Positions 20,886 through 32,643 of a stretch of 64,000 nt of DNA are shown in pieces. The first letter of the stretch is position 1; every line of letters begins with the position of its first letter. The translations under genes and the position numbers were made by a program. The DNA is from Trissonchulus latispiculum (lineage: Eukaryota; Nematoda; Enoplea; Enoplida; Ironidae), in assembly GCA_030248195.1 (NCBI GenBank), contig JASAND010020864.1:39879-103878 (forward strand), in the 5' to 3' direction. Below the pieces are notes generated by a model. It was not told the origin of the DNA. It did no database searches and worked only from the letters and a program-made list of their open reading frames with translations.

Positions 20886-22866
20886 TTTTCTTTCACTTTC
20901 TACGTCAACGTATCAACGGGATGCCTCAATTTTGAATTTACTCTCTAACCACTACGACTGCGCTTATCAAGTTTGGAAATCATCATCAATCAATATATAT
21001 GACTGCCAATTAGCGATGTGATCATTTTTGGACTAAATTTGAAATTTGCTTTGCCAAAACGCCCATCGGCCCCTTATCCATCTACCTGCGTAACTTCGAA
21101 CGATGTCATAAGAATTTGGAACCAGAATTACTCTGCTGTCATGAAAACAATGAAAATGCTTGGCTGACTATGAAAATTAATTTATTTATGTTTTAACCGT
21201 ATTGTGTATGTCTGTGTATGCCATATGTAACTCCCGGTGTATACCAGGGCCAAAACTTCAACCTGATGGTTGGCTACCTATCACTCAAAACCTCAAAACG
21301 TTCGAATTATATTCAGTTCCAAAAAGTGCAGTAATTTGCCAAGAACGATAGAAAATTAAGCAATAATCAAAAATATTTTTGCGCTAGATCAGAAATTATG
21401 ATAAGTCAAGTTTGCCGAGATTTACAGCGGAGCCCAGGCAATATAAATTTGATAGCAGTGAGTCAAATCTCTAACAGCAGCTAGTTAACTTCCTTGCGGT
21501 ATTTTTAAAGCTTACAATTTGAATAAAGAAAGGCAAGCTTTAATGAAATTTGCAAGCAAACTTTTGACTAAAGATGCACAACGAAAGGAATTTCTTGTAA
21601 AATAGAATCACTTTGTATACTGACGAACCTTATTTATGGCTTGAATTGATCGAAGCTGAAGGCTTCACTACGGAAAGTGCGCGCGCTGAACTTTTGAATT
21701 TTGCCGTCGGGCATAACCTGTATATATTATTTATAGCCTTCTGATAAGGCTTTGTTGTGCTTTAGTGCCTTTTGATAAGGCTTGTATTTGTCCTTTACCG
21801 AAGAGGGTATAGTGACCTCTCTGACCTGGGACGACTGACTGTCCCATGAAGGTTTGATATTTAGTTTCCTATAGGTTATAGTGAAACTAGGTCGCCACAG
21901 CCAATGTGGTAATGTGAGGTCGTCAGAAACAGATAAGTGGTAGGTAATTGACATACCGAATTTAGGCTTTTGAGAATAAGTCAATTCTGCTGTGCATCTA
22001 ATCCAAAAGTTTCAGAAATTGCATTTCAGAGCTAATGTTTTACGGTGAAAAAGTTGAAGTATTAAGCTCGAAGTTTAATTAGAGTAACTTGCTAACAAGC
22101 TTGTACCTGTACGAATTATAACAACTAAAACTTCAGATGAAAGTGTTCATCGAACTTTTGATAAGCTGTTCAACTGCTATAATTGGCAGAAAAAGAAATC
22201 TCTATGTAATTCACCTTAAATCAGTGAAAATATAGCATTAACAATTAAGACTTCTGCAGCTAAAACATTCTGCAGGCGTACATGCATTTGTGCTGCAAAC
22301 TTGGAGGTTTCGTTTAATAAGTTCTGACTTAGATGCAAAAATTTGCAAACTTGGGTTGTAGCAACATTGGACAGAATCAATAGTCCAGTCTTTAATGCTC
22401 GCTAACAGAGGACCCAGTTGCAGCGTTAAGCCCACAGCGATACGTATATGCAGGCCAACAGTAGTAATGTTTTGCGTAACTTTTCCAAAAAAACTAGAAA
22501 GCCGTTAGAATGCCAGATTCAATCTAGTTACCTCAATTACTGAAAAACAGTGCAAAAAATGCAAGCCAGCTGCAAAACAAGCTAAAAGTAAACAAGCTGA
22601 GCTTCTCCCTTTTGGAATCTATGCCAATAATCTGTGAATATTTGAATCCTGAACTATATAATTACTAACATAATTTTTGAGGAAGAGTTTGAAGAAATAC
22701 TTTAATTTTTGCAAGGCTAATCAATAAAATTTGGAATCCTGTTCTAAAACAGAAAAGCTGACAGAGAAATTATCAGCTGGATAGAACAGTAAACTTTGAT
22801 TTACGCAGTCAATCTCTATGCTCTCAATTTCGAACCAGGAGTTTCGACTTTTGAAGGGGTGAATGA
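20886..22866. other. First internal segment of LTR composite, non-coding
   Basis: About 2 kb without a domain-bearing ORF. Stretches such as GACCTGGGACGACTGACTGT, CCCGGTGTATACCAGGGCCA and the CTTCTGATAAGGCTT repeats are shared with the second internal segment (23622-25695). Confidence 0.7.
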
Positions 22867-23621
22867 TGTCACAAGTGCTAAAAATTATACTAACGTTGTT
22901 TATATTTTCGGAATTTCTAATCGAACATATACATTTCTTTCAGTAAAAATCAGTACATGCGTAAATCTTAAATATACGTACATACGTAGACTACGTAAAA
23001 GTGGCAATGTACGTAAGTCACAATTTCTACCTTAACTTCCTAACAAGCAGCCTAGTTGGCGTTCCAAGATAATTTAAACTTATCACTAAACTTTCTGCGT
23101 TGCTGACATTCAAAGTTTGACCTAAAATTTTATTAGCTTCAAAGTAACTGATTCAGAGGTCTGTCAAAAGTGATAAATAGATTTTATGGCTTTCGCACTT
23201 TTTATGAAACGTGACTAAGATCATTAGTGTCAAAAGTCATGAATCAGCTAATAAGTTTTGCTAACTTCAAAGTTTCCCTCTAAATTGTGCAATATCCTGC
23301 GGAAATTGCACAATCATCACTGACTAAGCCAACAGCTATTTAAGCGCTAGCTTTCCTATCTTAAGCGGCCAGTCGTCAGTGTTTTCAAACTTAAGTCAAC
23401 CTTATCTTAGGCAAGGCCTATGATACCTATGCTGCTGTTAGTTATAACTATATAGTCGTGGATTGAATATATCTGTTATGTTTATCATTAAAGAAGTTTG
23501 GTTTAACTTTTGACTATTGCCAACTACGATCCATACCCTGCAGTAACAGGTCCAGTTTTGGAATTACTGGGCTACCTGATTACGCTTCCATAAACACTGC
23601 GCCGGACCTAGACCTGCTACA
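22867..23621 (+). repeat. Internal, diverged LTR'
   Basis: Starts TGTCACAAGTGCTA and ends GACCTGCTACA. It aligns to the outer LTRs with many substitutions and small indels, including TATTTAAGCGCTAGC where the outer LTRs have TATATAAGCGCTAGC. It is preceded by GAAGGGGTGAATGA and followed by TTTGGTAGCAGAGCG. Confidence 0.85.
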
Positions 23622-25695
23622 TTTGGTAGCAGAGCGTGGTTCATTCAATTGCGACGTCAATTTTCCTAATATCAAATGGATGCCTCAATTTTGACTTTTA
23701 TAATCACTACGACTGCGCCCATTAAAATTTGGAAATCAATCAGCAATCAATGTGTCTCCTTAACGATACGATCAACTTTGGAAATGAAATTTGCGCTGCC
23801 GAAAACCCTATTCGCCTAGATCACACGTAACTTGGACTGGAAACTTCAGATGTTTGAACCAGAAGGATTCAGAAGACAGAAAAACAATGAAAATAAATGC
23901 TCGGCTCACTGTAAAACAATTTATTGGAGTTTTTTTAACGTTTAGTGTATGTGTATATGTATACCATAATCCCGGTGTATACCAGGGCCAGAAGTCTAAC
24001 CTTAGGGTTGGCTATCACTCAAAACCTATAATTTAAATTTTCTTCGGTTTAAAAAATGCAGGAATTTACCTACAAGGATAGGAAAATAAACAAGAATATG
24101 CAATAACGAATTTAGTGTTAGATCTGAGAAATGAAAATAATCAAGCTTCGTGAGCTTTACAGTGCGCCCAGGCAAGCTCGAGTTCGACAATACGCACAAG
24201 ACTTTAAACATTAACAGCTGCTAGTTAATTTCTTTTATGATATCTTGAAGTTTACAATTTGAATGAAAAGGCTCAGATTTATGAATTTTGTAAGCAAACT
24301 TTTGACAGAAGATGCACAACGATAGGAATTTCGATTAAGATAGAACTACTTTGAATACTGACGAACCTTTTCTTTGGATTTGAGTTGACCGAAGCTAAGC
24401 TTTCGGTAGGCATGCGCGCCGGATTTTTTTTACTTTTGCCTTCTGGCAAGACTTGTATTACTTATAGCCTTCTGATAAGGCTTGTGCTTTAGTGCCTTTT
24501 GATAAGGCTTGTATTTGTCCTATACCGAAGAGGGTATAGTGACCTCTGATCTGGGACGACTGACTGTCCCCTGATGGTTTGAATTTAGTTTGCTATAATT
24601 TATAGTGAAACTTGGTGGCCACAGCCGATGTGGTTATGCGAGGTCGTCAGATACGGATAATTTGTAAATATTTTGAGGTTTACATGATTAAGGTTTTATC
24701 AGAAACTGAAGTTATGATTTTTACTGTGCATCTAAATCCGTGCATTTGCGAAAATGCATTGCAGAATTTCCTTGGAGGATTTGCTCACTTTGTGAAAGCT
24801 TGGAATATCGATGCAGAATAATACAACCAAAAAAATGTACAGCTAGCCACAGAATTTGCTATTTTCTGCAAAGTATTTAATTAATTAATTTTCCATTGAA
24901 CAGCACAATAAGGTAAGTACACTGTAGTGTGCATTAACGAAAATACCTAAAATCTAAATGGCAATGAAAATCTAGTCATAAGATAGAATGATGTTGCTGC
25001 AGAAGCCGCACTGCAAGCATAAACTTAATTTTACGTTTGAGCAGTAAAGTCTTAGCCTTCCTTTTGCAGTCTGATGTTAAGGCAGAACCAACTTTGCTTA
25101 AATATTAGGCAAAAATCAATGGCCCATTGTTTTGCCACTTGAAGCCGAGTGCGCTTCCAAAATATTGAGTCACTAAGAAATGTCAAACTTTTTGCTAATA
25201 AGAACTGCTTATGCGTAGCGTCGCAAAAAAGCACAAACCACTTTTTATGTTTTTCCATTTATGACGCGAAGCTCTAACAAACGTAATATATACGTTTATA
25301 GTTTCGGACTACCAAACCTACTACGAATACGTGCAAAGAAGTTGAAGGACAAGTATATATGCACTGCATTTACATAGCTACATGCATAACGCTATCTGCA
25401 AGATAACCTCAACTGGCAGACGCAGAACATTATGTGAGGAAGAGTATAAGACAAATGACTCAATTTTTATAAGCCATAACCTGTTGAATTTTGATCTCAA
25501 ACACAAAAGGTGACCGAGAAACCATCAGCTAAATAAAACAGTGCATTTTGATTATTACGACTGTATACTTATGTAGCTTGCTTCACTAGCTTATGCAGTC
25601 ATTATGCTGTAAATATATACTGTAAACATGTAAAGTCTACACTGTAAAAATTTGAACATCGAACCAGGAGTTTCGACTTTTGAAGGGATGAATGA
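23622..25695. other. Second internal segment of LTR composite, non-coding
   Basis: Homologous to the first internal segment in its 5' part and in the GGGACGACTGACTGTCCC region. No gag/pol motifs in any frame. It ends in a purine tract next to the right LTR. Confidence 0.7.
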
Positions 25696-26509
25696 TGTCA
25701 CAGGTGCTAGAAAACGGTTCAAAATTTACGTAAAGAATTGAATATTTTCTTAGAAACTAGGCATGCAAACTAGGTACTGATTGACAAAAACATACGCAAA
25801 GCTAACGTAACTAAGCTAAGCTAACTACGAAAACAAGGTAAATTACCTAAGCTCTGCCCTTCTACCATATGCGCCTAGTATGGAGGTGACGCAGCGTTCT
25901 AACTTAGGTATTACAATTTACTCATTTCTCTGACTTTCTGCGTTGCTGACACTCAAAGTCTAACCTAAGTTTTATTAGCTTGAAAGTAGCTGATTCAGAG
26001 AACTGCCAAAAGTGATGAATCCATTTTATGGCTTTTGCACTTTTTATGAGACATGACTAAGATCATTAGTGTCAAAACTCATGAATCAGCTAATAACTTT
26101 TACTAACTTCAAAGAGTTTCCTTTTAAATTGTGCAATATCCTGCGGAAATTGCACCATACTCACTGAGTCAGCACACCGCTATATAAGCGCTAGCTTTCT
26201 AGCAGTCAGCGGCCAGTCGTCAGTGTTTCCCTTTAACCAACTCCTGTGTTATGAAATGCCATCATACGTATTGCTGTGTATAGTGTATTATATATAACTA
26301 TTAAATCTGCTCTTGTAAATGATATATATGCCTACGCAATATATATGCTTTAATATATTTATGCTGTATATTATTAATGAAGTTTGGCTTAACTTTTGGT
26401 TACTGACTCTACTCCGATCCATACCCTGCAGTAACAGGTCCAGTTTTGGAATTACTGGGCTACCTTATTACGCTTCCACAAACACTGCGCCGGACCTCGA
26501 CCTGCTACA
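25696..26509 (+). repeat. Right LTR
   Basis: Matches the left LTR along all 814 bases by eye, which implies a recent insertion. It is followed by the CTAC duplication. Confidence 0.9.
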
Positions 26510-28045
26510 CTACTGAAGATAGTTGGAAGGCTGAAATCGTGCATACAAAGGTTATTGGGCATGGGGAATTCACTGGTGGTGTTACTTTGGTGATCCAACC
26601 CATGGCTGGCCAGATCTGGTTCAACTGGTTCAAAGTTGAACCAGTTCCTGGTTCAAGCTACTGGAGATAGTTGGAAGGCTGAAATCGTGCATACAAAGGT
26701 TATTGGGCATGGGGAATTCACTGGTGGTGTTACTTTGGTGATCCGACCCATGGCTGGCCAGATCTGGTTCAACTGGTTCAAAGTTGAACCAGTTCCTGGT
26801 TCAAGCTACTGGAGATAGTTGGAAGGCTGAAATCGTGCATACAAAGGTTATTGGGCATGGGGAATTCACTGGTGGTGTTACTTTGGTGATCCGACCCATG
26901 GCTGGCCAGATCTGGTTAAACTGGTTCAAAGTTGAACCAGTTCCTGGTTCAAGCTACTGGAGATAGTTGGAAGGCTGAAATTTTGCATACAATGGTTATT
27001 GGGCATGGGGAATTCACTGGTGGTGTTACTTTGGTGATCCGACCCATGGCTGGCCAGATCTGGTTCAACTGGTTCAAAGTTGAACCAGTTCCTGGTTCAA
27101 GCTACTGGAGATAGTTGGAAGGCTGAAATCGTGCATACAAAGGTTATTGGGCATGGGGAATTCACTGGTGGTGTTACTTTGGTGATCCGACCCATGGCTG
27201 GCCAGATCTGGTTAAACTGGTTCAAAGTTGAACCAGTTCCTGGTTCAAGCTACTGGAGATAGTTGGAAGGCTGAAATCGTGCATACAAAGGTTATTGGGC
27301 ATGGCTAATTCACTGGTGGTGTTACTTTGGTGATCCGACCCATGGCTTGCCACATCTGGTTCAACTGGTTCAAAGTTGAACCAGTTCCTGGTTCAAAGTT
27401 GAACCAGTTCCTGGTTCAAGCTACTGGAGATAGTTGGAAGGCTGAAATCGTGCATACAAAGGTTATTGGGCATGGGGAATTCACTGGTGGTGTTACTTTG
27501 GTGATCCGACCCATGGCTGGCCAGATCTGGTTAAACTGGTTCAAAGTTGAACCAGTTCCTGGTTCAAGCTACTGGAGATAGTTGGAAGGCTGAAATCGTG
27601 CATACAAAGGTTATTGGGCATGGGGAATTCACTGGTGGTGTTACTTTGGTGATCCGACCCATGGCTGGCCAGATCCGGTTCAACTGGTTCAAAATTGAAC
27701 CAGTTCCTGGTTCAAGCTACTGGAGATAGTTGGAAGGCTGAAATTTTGCATACAAAGGTTATTGGGCATGGGGAATTCACTGGTGGTGTTACTTTGGTGA
27801 TCCGACCCATGGCTGGCCAGATCTGTTTCAACTGGTTCAAAATTGAACCAGTTCCTGGTTCAAGCTACTGGAGTTAGTTGGAAGGCTGAAATTTTGCATA
27901 CAAAGGTTATTGGGCATGGGGAATTCACTGGTGGTGTTACTTTGGTGATCCGACCCATGGCTGGCCAGATCTAGTTCAACTGGTTCAAAATTGAACCAGT
28001 TCCTGGTTCAAGCTACTGGAGATAGCTGGAAGGCTGAAATCTTGC
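26510..28045. repeat. 148-bp satellite array B (right of LTR element)
   Basis: About ten units, most nearly identical, with variants such as CATGGCTTGCCACATCTGG (27342) and a short local duplication of GTTGAACCAGTTCCTGGTTC near 27377-27420. The inverted words GAACCAGTT / AACTGGTTC can form a hairpin at every unit boundary. Confidence 0.92.
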
Positions 28046-28109
28046 ATACACGGAATTTGTGATTGCTGCTACCACAGTTATGGCAGCGTTCCCAAAAACT
28101 AGTCGGAGG

Positions 28110-28829
28110 ACAAGTAGGAAAAATGCTCCTTGCAGTCGCATGAAAAAGTTAATATGAGCTATGATGGTCAACATTTAAATGTGTCAAGGACAAGATTTAA
28201 AATGTTTAATATGAGCCAACATCTAAATAAGTAGAGGACAAGATGTAAACGGCTAATATGAGCCGCTACGTTTCTCTTGGGCTCATATTGACGCGACTAA
28301 AATGGCAAACATAGATACAGTTTACGGTTAGCATATAAGCATCAGTGTTTATAAACGATTTGATTGGCTTGGAAATATATTGAATTAATGTGATGATTGC
28401 GATGATAACTTCAAATGTGATTTCTCAAGATTTCACAACATAAGTTCCACATTTTCGTTTATTCATTAGATTGGACTTCGGTTTCGTTTTGTTGACTTAT
28501 ATGGTGGCCTTAAATGTGTATATACTTGGATGTAGCGGTGGAGAAGAAAACATTTACGTACAGCTTTGCAAAATTAATGTTTATGCGTCGTTATTCATGC
28601 AAGCCATTTCAGTGTTGGATTAAAAGTAAGCAAAAGCTAAATGAGCGTCAATATGAGCCCAAGAGAAACGTAGCGGCTCATATTAGCCGTTTACATCTTG
28701 TCCTCTACTTATTTAGATGTTGGCTCATATTAAACATTTTAAATCTTGTCCTTGATACATTTAAATGTTGACCATCATAGCTCATATTAACTTTTTCATG
28801 CGACTGCAAGGAGCATTTTTCCTACTTGT
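28110..28829. mobile_element. FB2 foldback element, complete
   Basis: TIRs of about 185 bp (28110-28294 and 28645-28829) begin ACAAGTAGGAAAAATGCTCC and end GGGCTCATATTGACGC. Each TIR has three sub-repeats GGACAAG...TAATATGAGCC. The 350-bp core is non-coding. The outermost 20 bases resemble FB1, so the two are related families. Confidence 0.9.
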
Positions 28830-29005
28830 ATTATATTAGTATTACGTCACGGTTACTTTAGGGGAGGGGGATTGCTAATCGACACTTTATTTAGTGCGCC
28901 TTGTGTGTCCGTTAGTGCAGTTTCAATAACCGATTTTAGTTTCAGTTTCTTCTCTGAAAATAGCTTCAGTTCATTTTCAACTTCAGTAGGAATCGCAAAA
29001 TAATT
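28830..29005. repeat. TTTCAG-rich sequence (left)
   Basis: Repeated TTTCAGTTT/CTTCAG words, matched by a similar block at 29995-30190. The H2 module sits between them. Confidence 0.5.
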
Positions 29006-29037
29006 GGGTTGCCGCTTTTTCAACAAAAAGGCAACCC
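29006..29037. repeat. H2 hairpin (GGGTTGCC/GGCAACCC variant)
   Basis: GGGTTGCCGCTTTTT-CAAC-AAAAAGGCAACCC begins the module and is followed by TTTAACTTGGGTATGTCC. Confidence 0.8.
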
Positions 29038-29249
29038 TTTAACTTGGGTATGTCCGTTATTTATTTATTATTTATTCATTATTTCTTGCCGAATGTGTCC
29101 ACTCCCAGATCTCGAGATTGGTAAGGGGTAGAGAGGTGGTTGATACCTCATTTTGAAGGGCTCGACTTGGAGGTTTGCATATCTCCTGGTTGGTCGACCC
29201 GGTACGACTCAGGGTGAAAGTACTCGATACGGTGATGCTGCAAATGGTA

Positions 29250-29990
29250 AAAATTGAAAGTTGTCCAATTGGGCTCATATGGGTATCATTCGAAAGCTCT
29301 CGTTGCGTAGATAAAAAGTTATAATAGGGCCAAGGCACCAAAATGTACAGAAAATGAGTTACGGGGCCTGAAAGGGGTCAAAAATGGCCAAAAACGGCCA
29401 AAATGGCTCAAAATTGAAAGTTGTCCAATTGGGCTCATATGGGTATCATTCGAAAGCTCTCGTTACGTAGATAAAAAGTTATAATAGGGCCAAGGCACCA
29501 AAATGTGCAGAAAATGAGTTACGGGGCCTGAAAGGGGTCAAAAATGGCCAAAAACGGCCAAAATGGCTGAAAATTAAAAGTTGTCCAATTGGGCTCATAT
29601 GGGTATCATTCGAAAGCTCTCGTTACGTAGATAAAAAGTTATAATAGGGCCAAGGCACCAAAATGTGCAGAAAATGAGTTACGGGGCCTGAAAGGGGTCA
29701 AAAATGGCCAAAAACGGCCAAAATGGCTGAAAATTAAAAGTTGTCCAATTGGGCTCATATGGGTATCATTCGAAAGCACTCGTTGCGTAGATAAAATGTT
29801 GTAATAGGGCCAAAGCATCAAAATGTACAGAAAATGAGTTACGGGGCCTCAAAGGGGTCAAAATGGCCAAAACTTGCCAAAATGGGTCAAAATTGAAAAT
29901 TGTCGGATCCGGTCGATACCGGTGTCATTCGAAAGCTCTCATTGCGCAGATAAAAGCTTGTCATAGATCCAAAGCTCCTTCAAGTCTCCA
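29250..29990. repeat. Minisatellite, CATTCGAAAGCTCTCGTTGCG type, about 160-bp units
   Basis: Five units near 29289, 29449, 29609, 29769 and 29928 share CATTCGAAAGCTCTCGTT(G/A)CG, TAGATAAAAAGTTATAATAG, AAATGAGTTACGGGGCCTGA and TTGTCCAATTGGGCTC. The first four are very similar and the last is diverged. Confidence 0.88.
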
Positions 29991-29994
29991 TGTT

Positions 29995-30190
29995 TTAAGA
30001 AACACTGAAACTAGTTTCAGTCCGAGTTGCAAAACTAGTTTCAGCTTCAGTTTCAGTCGGCCATCTAAAACAATTTCAGTTTCAGGTCTCTTCTCAAAAT
30101 AGTTTAATTGAAGTTTCAGTTGCAGTGCCTGATACTGAAACCTGTATAACCTAAAACCTAGCTTCAGTTTCAGTTTCAGTGCCAGAAATA
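29995..30190. repeat. TTTCAG-rich sequence (right)
   Basis: GAAACTAGTTTCAG, GCTTCAGTTTCAGTC and similar words, with GAAACT inverted partners. Low complexity. 30191-30448 shows nothing more. Confidence 0.5.
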
Positions 30191-30448
30191 TCACTAGTGT
30201 CCGCAAAAGCAGCACAATTGCGCTTGTTTCAATCTCCAACCATTAGTCCCGACGACAATCCGCTATGCGAAAATTAGGAAATAAGTTAAAGTAGTTGTAG
30301 TACTAATTTATAGTTAAAAGTCTAAGCTAGGATTTAAATTTTGACTCGTTTCACCGTTGACTTGAAAACGGTAAAAGGACAAATAAAACGTGTTAACGCA
30401 AGTTGAGCGAGCTAGGTTACGCGAAAAGAAATAGTGTATTCTAAACTT

Positions 30449-30622
30449 TGCCTTGGGGCCTTTTCATGAAAGGGTAGAGTTGAGTTAAAATTAACTCAAT
30501 CCATTTCATGAAAGAGGTAAAAGGGAGAAAGTCAAGCTTGGGTGTAGTTAAAACTAGTTAAAACAGTTACCGTTAACTCTACTCTACGCTACTTTGTTTA
30601 ATACCCTTTCTTGAAAAGGACC
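30449..30622. mobile_element. Short GGCCTTTTC TIR MITE with GTTAAAATTAAC core
   Basis: Left GGCCTTTTCATGAAAGGGTA and right TACCCTTTCTTGAAAAGGAC are inverted, and inside lie AGTTAAAATTAACT and TAACTCTACTCTAC. It is a small relative of the element at 52108-53672. Confidence 0.65.
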
Positions 30623-30832
30623 TTAGTCTTCTCCATTTTGAAGGGGTACTCATACTCATGTTAAATTAAAGTTTATTTTAATAGTAATGTTTGCTGTTAA
30701 TGGTTATTTCTAACCTTCCAGAACCAAATCATTTGACTAAAGGTATATAACAGAAATAGTATAGTCCGTACGTTAAAAATTAGTACATTACGCTAAACCA
30801 CAGTGCATATTAAGAACACAACTAAGAACATA

Positions 30833-31160
30833 CATGATGCCACAATATTGTGGCACTTGTTTCGAATACTGAGAGGAATTCTGTAATTCCTGTATTTTCG
30901 TAATTTTTTTGAGAGAGGAATTACCGTAATTCCTCTGGGTAACGAAACTTTTGAAAAGTAGGTAATTTTTAATAAAAGGAGAGGAATCGCAAAAAATGAG
31001 GAATAGAGAGGAATTGGGTGGAATGAAAAGAGCACATTTCAAATTATATGTTAGAGCAAACCGCACCTTCCTGAGTCCTTCCTGTAATTCACAGTGAAAG
31101 AGAGGAATCTTGTAATTTTCTGTATTTACGCCCAAATTCCTCGATTTTTGTAATTGCAAC
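30833..31160. repeat. GAGGAATTCTGTAATTCC repeat region
   Basis: Several AGAGGAAT(T/C)...TGTAAT words, inverse of those at 17156-17700, with GCCACAATATTGTGGCACTT (30838) as a perfect hairpin GCCACAATATTGTGGC. 30623-30832 shows nothing recognisable. Confidence 0.6.
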
Positions 31161-31413
31161 AACAACAACAACAACAAACAACAATAAGGCTTCTGAATAG
31201 AGAAATGATTCATACTGTCTGCAATGTTCTGTATTCAACATACTAAATCTATTTTTATACATCCCTGCTGCAGCAGGAATAAAAAAGCTCTGTTCAGAGT
31301 GTCTTTTAGATCACATCTGACACTCCCGAGAGCGATGTTTGGAAGTTCTAACTCATGTATTTTACATGCGACGAAGGAGAACTTTTTTGTTATTTTCGTA
31401 CATATCATATGCG

Positions 31414-31576
31414 CACCCAGGTGAGGGGTTTTGGGGGTTCCGACCCCTCCCTTTTTGTCTGATTTACCCCCTGGACCGAATTTTTGTTGAGAAAGCAAAA
31501 GCTGAGCTATTTTCAATGCATAAAACCAAAAAATAGGAAAATTTTCGACCCTTTTAAAAATCCTGGGTGCTCCACC
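31414..31576. mobile_element. G-rich MITE fragment (GCGCACCCAGG end)
   Basis: GCGCACCCAGGTGAGGGG...AAATCCTGGGTGC has inverted ends, with the same TTTTTAAAAATCCTGGG tail as 1515-1541 and 47338-47356. It lies beside the next G-rich element. Confidence 0.55.
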
Positions 31577-32570
31577 TGGGTTTATTTTAGGCAAAAATAA
31601 GTGGGGGGGGAGAGTGGGGGGACGCCCCCCCCCCACTAGTGAGGGGGAGGTCGAAAAGTGGGGGGGGGGAAATTAAATGGGCCAAAAATGCTAAAAATGC
31701 TGTGTAAATAGCCTGTTTTTCACATACACTGCTACAACTATGCTTAAAAGTGCTGATTTCTAATCAAAAATTTCCGGCGAAGCCTGAAAAATTGAAAATT
31801 TTGACCAAAAAACCTAAAAATTTAGCGAATGTTTGGGCATCTTAGGGTGAGTGAGTCTTGTCTCGATTACCCCCCCCCCAGTACTCAAAATCCTTAAAAT
31901 TTGACCAAATGAGCTAAAATTTGGTGTGGATATGTTTTCGACCACGCTGAGTTCAAATATCGCAAAATTTTTCGATTTCGCGAAATTCGATTTTTTTCGA
32001 TTTCTAAGGGGGGACCAAGGGAAACCGAAAAATTTTTTGTCTTTGATTTTGCTGAAAAGATGTATATAGGGGTTTCCGGGGTCGTAGAATACGAATCTGA
32101 AGTCCGTTTTTCGTTTCAGCTTTTCGTTAGCTCAGTATAAGCTAAAGATTTAAGCTTAAGATGTAAGCATATTCTGAGCTAACGAAAAGCTGAAACGAAA
32201 AACGGACTTCAGATTCGTGTTCTACGACCCCGGAAACCCTATATACATCTTTTCAGCAAAATCAAAGACAAAAAATTTTTCGGTTTCCCTTGGTCCCCCC
32301 TTAGAAATCGAAAAAAATCGAATTTCGCGAAATCGAAAAATTTTGCGATATTTGAACTCAGCGTGGTCGAAAACATACCCACACCAAATTTCAGCTCATT
32401 TGGTCAAGTTTTAAGGATTTTGAGTACTGGGGGGGTAATCGAGACAAGACCCGAGTGGGGGCCGGGGGGGAGCCCAAAAAAGTGGGGGTGGGGCCGAGTG
32501 GGGGGGGGAGGTGCCCGAGTGGGGGACTCAAAAAGAGGGGGGCTCCCCCCAGTAAAATAAACAAACCGAG
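31576..32570. mobile_element. G-rich foldback MITE carrying an inserted palindrome
   Basis: Left CTGGGTTTATTTTAGGCAAA and right CCCCCAGTAAAATAAAC are imperfect inverted ends with long G/C runs. The core GGCGAAGCCTGAAAA is at 31773. FB3 (31855-32450) sits inside. The element lies just upstream of BubR1 exon 4. Confidence 0.7.
31855..32450. mobile_element. FB3: 596-bp near-perfect palindrome
   Basis: GTCTTGTCTCGATTAC at the left is matched by GTAATCGAGACAAGAC at the right. The arms run nearly base-for-base to a centre near 32150 (AGCTTAAGATG) with CGTTAGCTCAGTATAAGC / ATTCTGAGCTAACG. The ACCAAGGGAAACCG and TTTTTTGTCTTTGATTTTGC parts are shared with the minisatellites at 7955-10275. Partial copies are at 50676-50830 and 63226-63672. 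Confidence 0.85.
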
Positions 32571-32643
32571 GCCCCTGTATCCAACATTATTTTCATTAAT
32601 TGGTTATACCTCTCGTTTGTATCGGATTTTTCCATAATTTCAG

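Larger units (their letters stand above)
20054..26509 (+). mobile_element. Non-autonomous LTR retrotransposon (LARD-like), composite with an internal third LTR
   Basis: Two 814-bp LTRs (20054-20867 and 25696-26509) start TGTCACAGG, end CTGCTACA, and show no difference by eye. A 4-bp target duplication CTAC (20050-20053, 26510-26513) lies in the satellite. A primer binding site TGGTAGCAGAG, complementary to the 3' end of initiator-Met tRNA, follows the left LTR. A purine tract GAAGGGATGAATGA precedes the right LTR. The interior holds a diverged LTR (22867-23621), again with PBS after and purine tract before, so the order is LTR-internal-LTR'-internal'-LTR. No gag or pol frame is present. Confidence 0.9.

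Noticed and set aside
19429..28045. Repeated 60-residue ORFs (MNQFLVQATGDSWKAEI...) as a protein repeat family
   Set aside because: The unit is 148 bp, not a multiple of three, so each unit shifts frame and stops. It is satellite DNA.
31277..31356. Open stretch after CTGCTGCAG (NKKALFRVSFRSHL) as BubR1 exon
   Set aside because: The phase fits, but its GTATTT donor is weak and 10826-10956 explains the same position better with stronger splice sites and acidic linker content.
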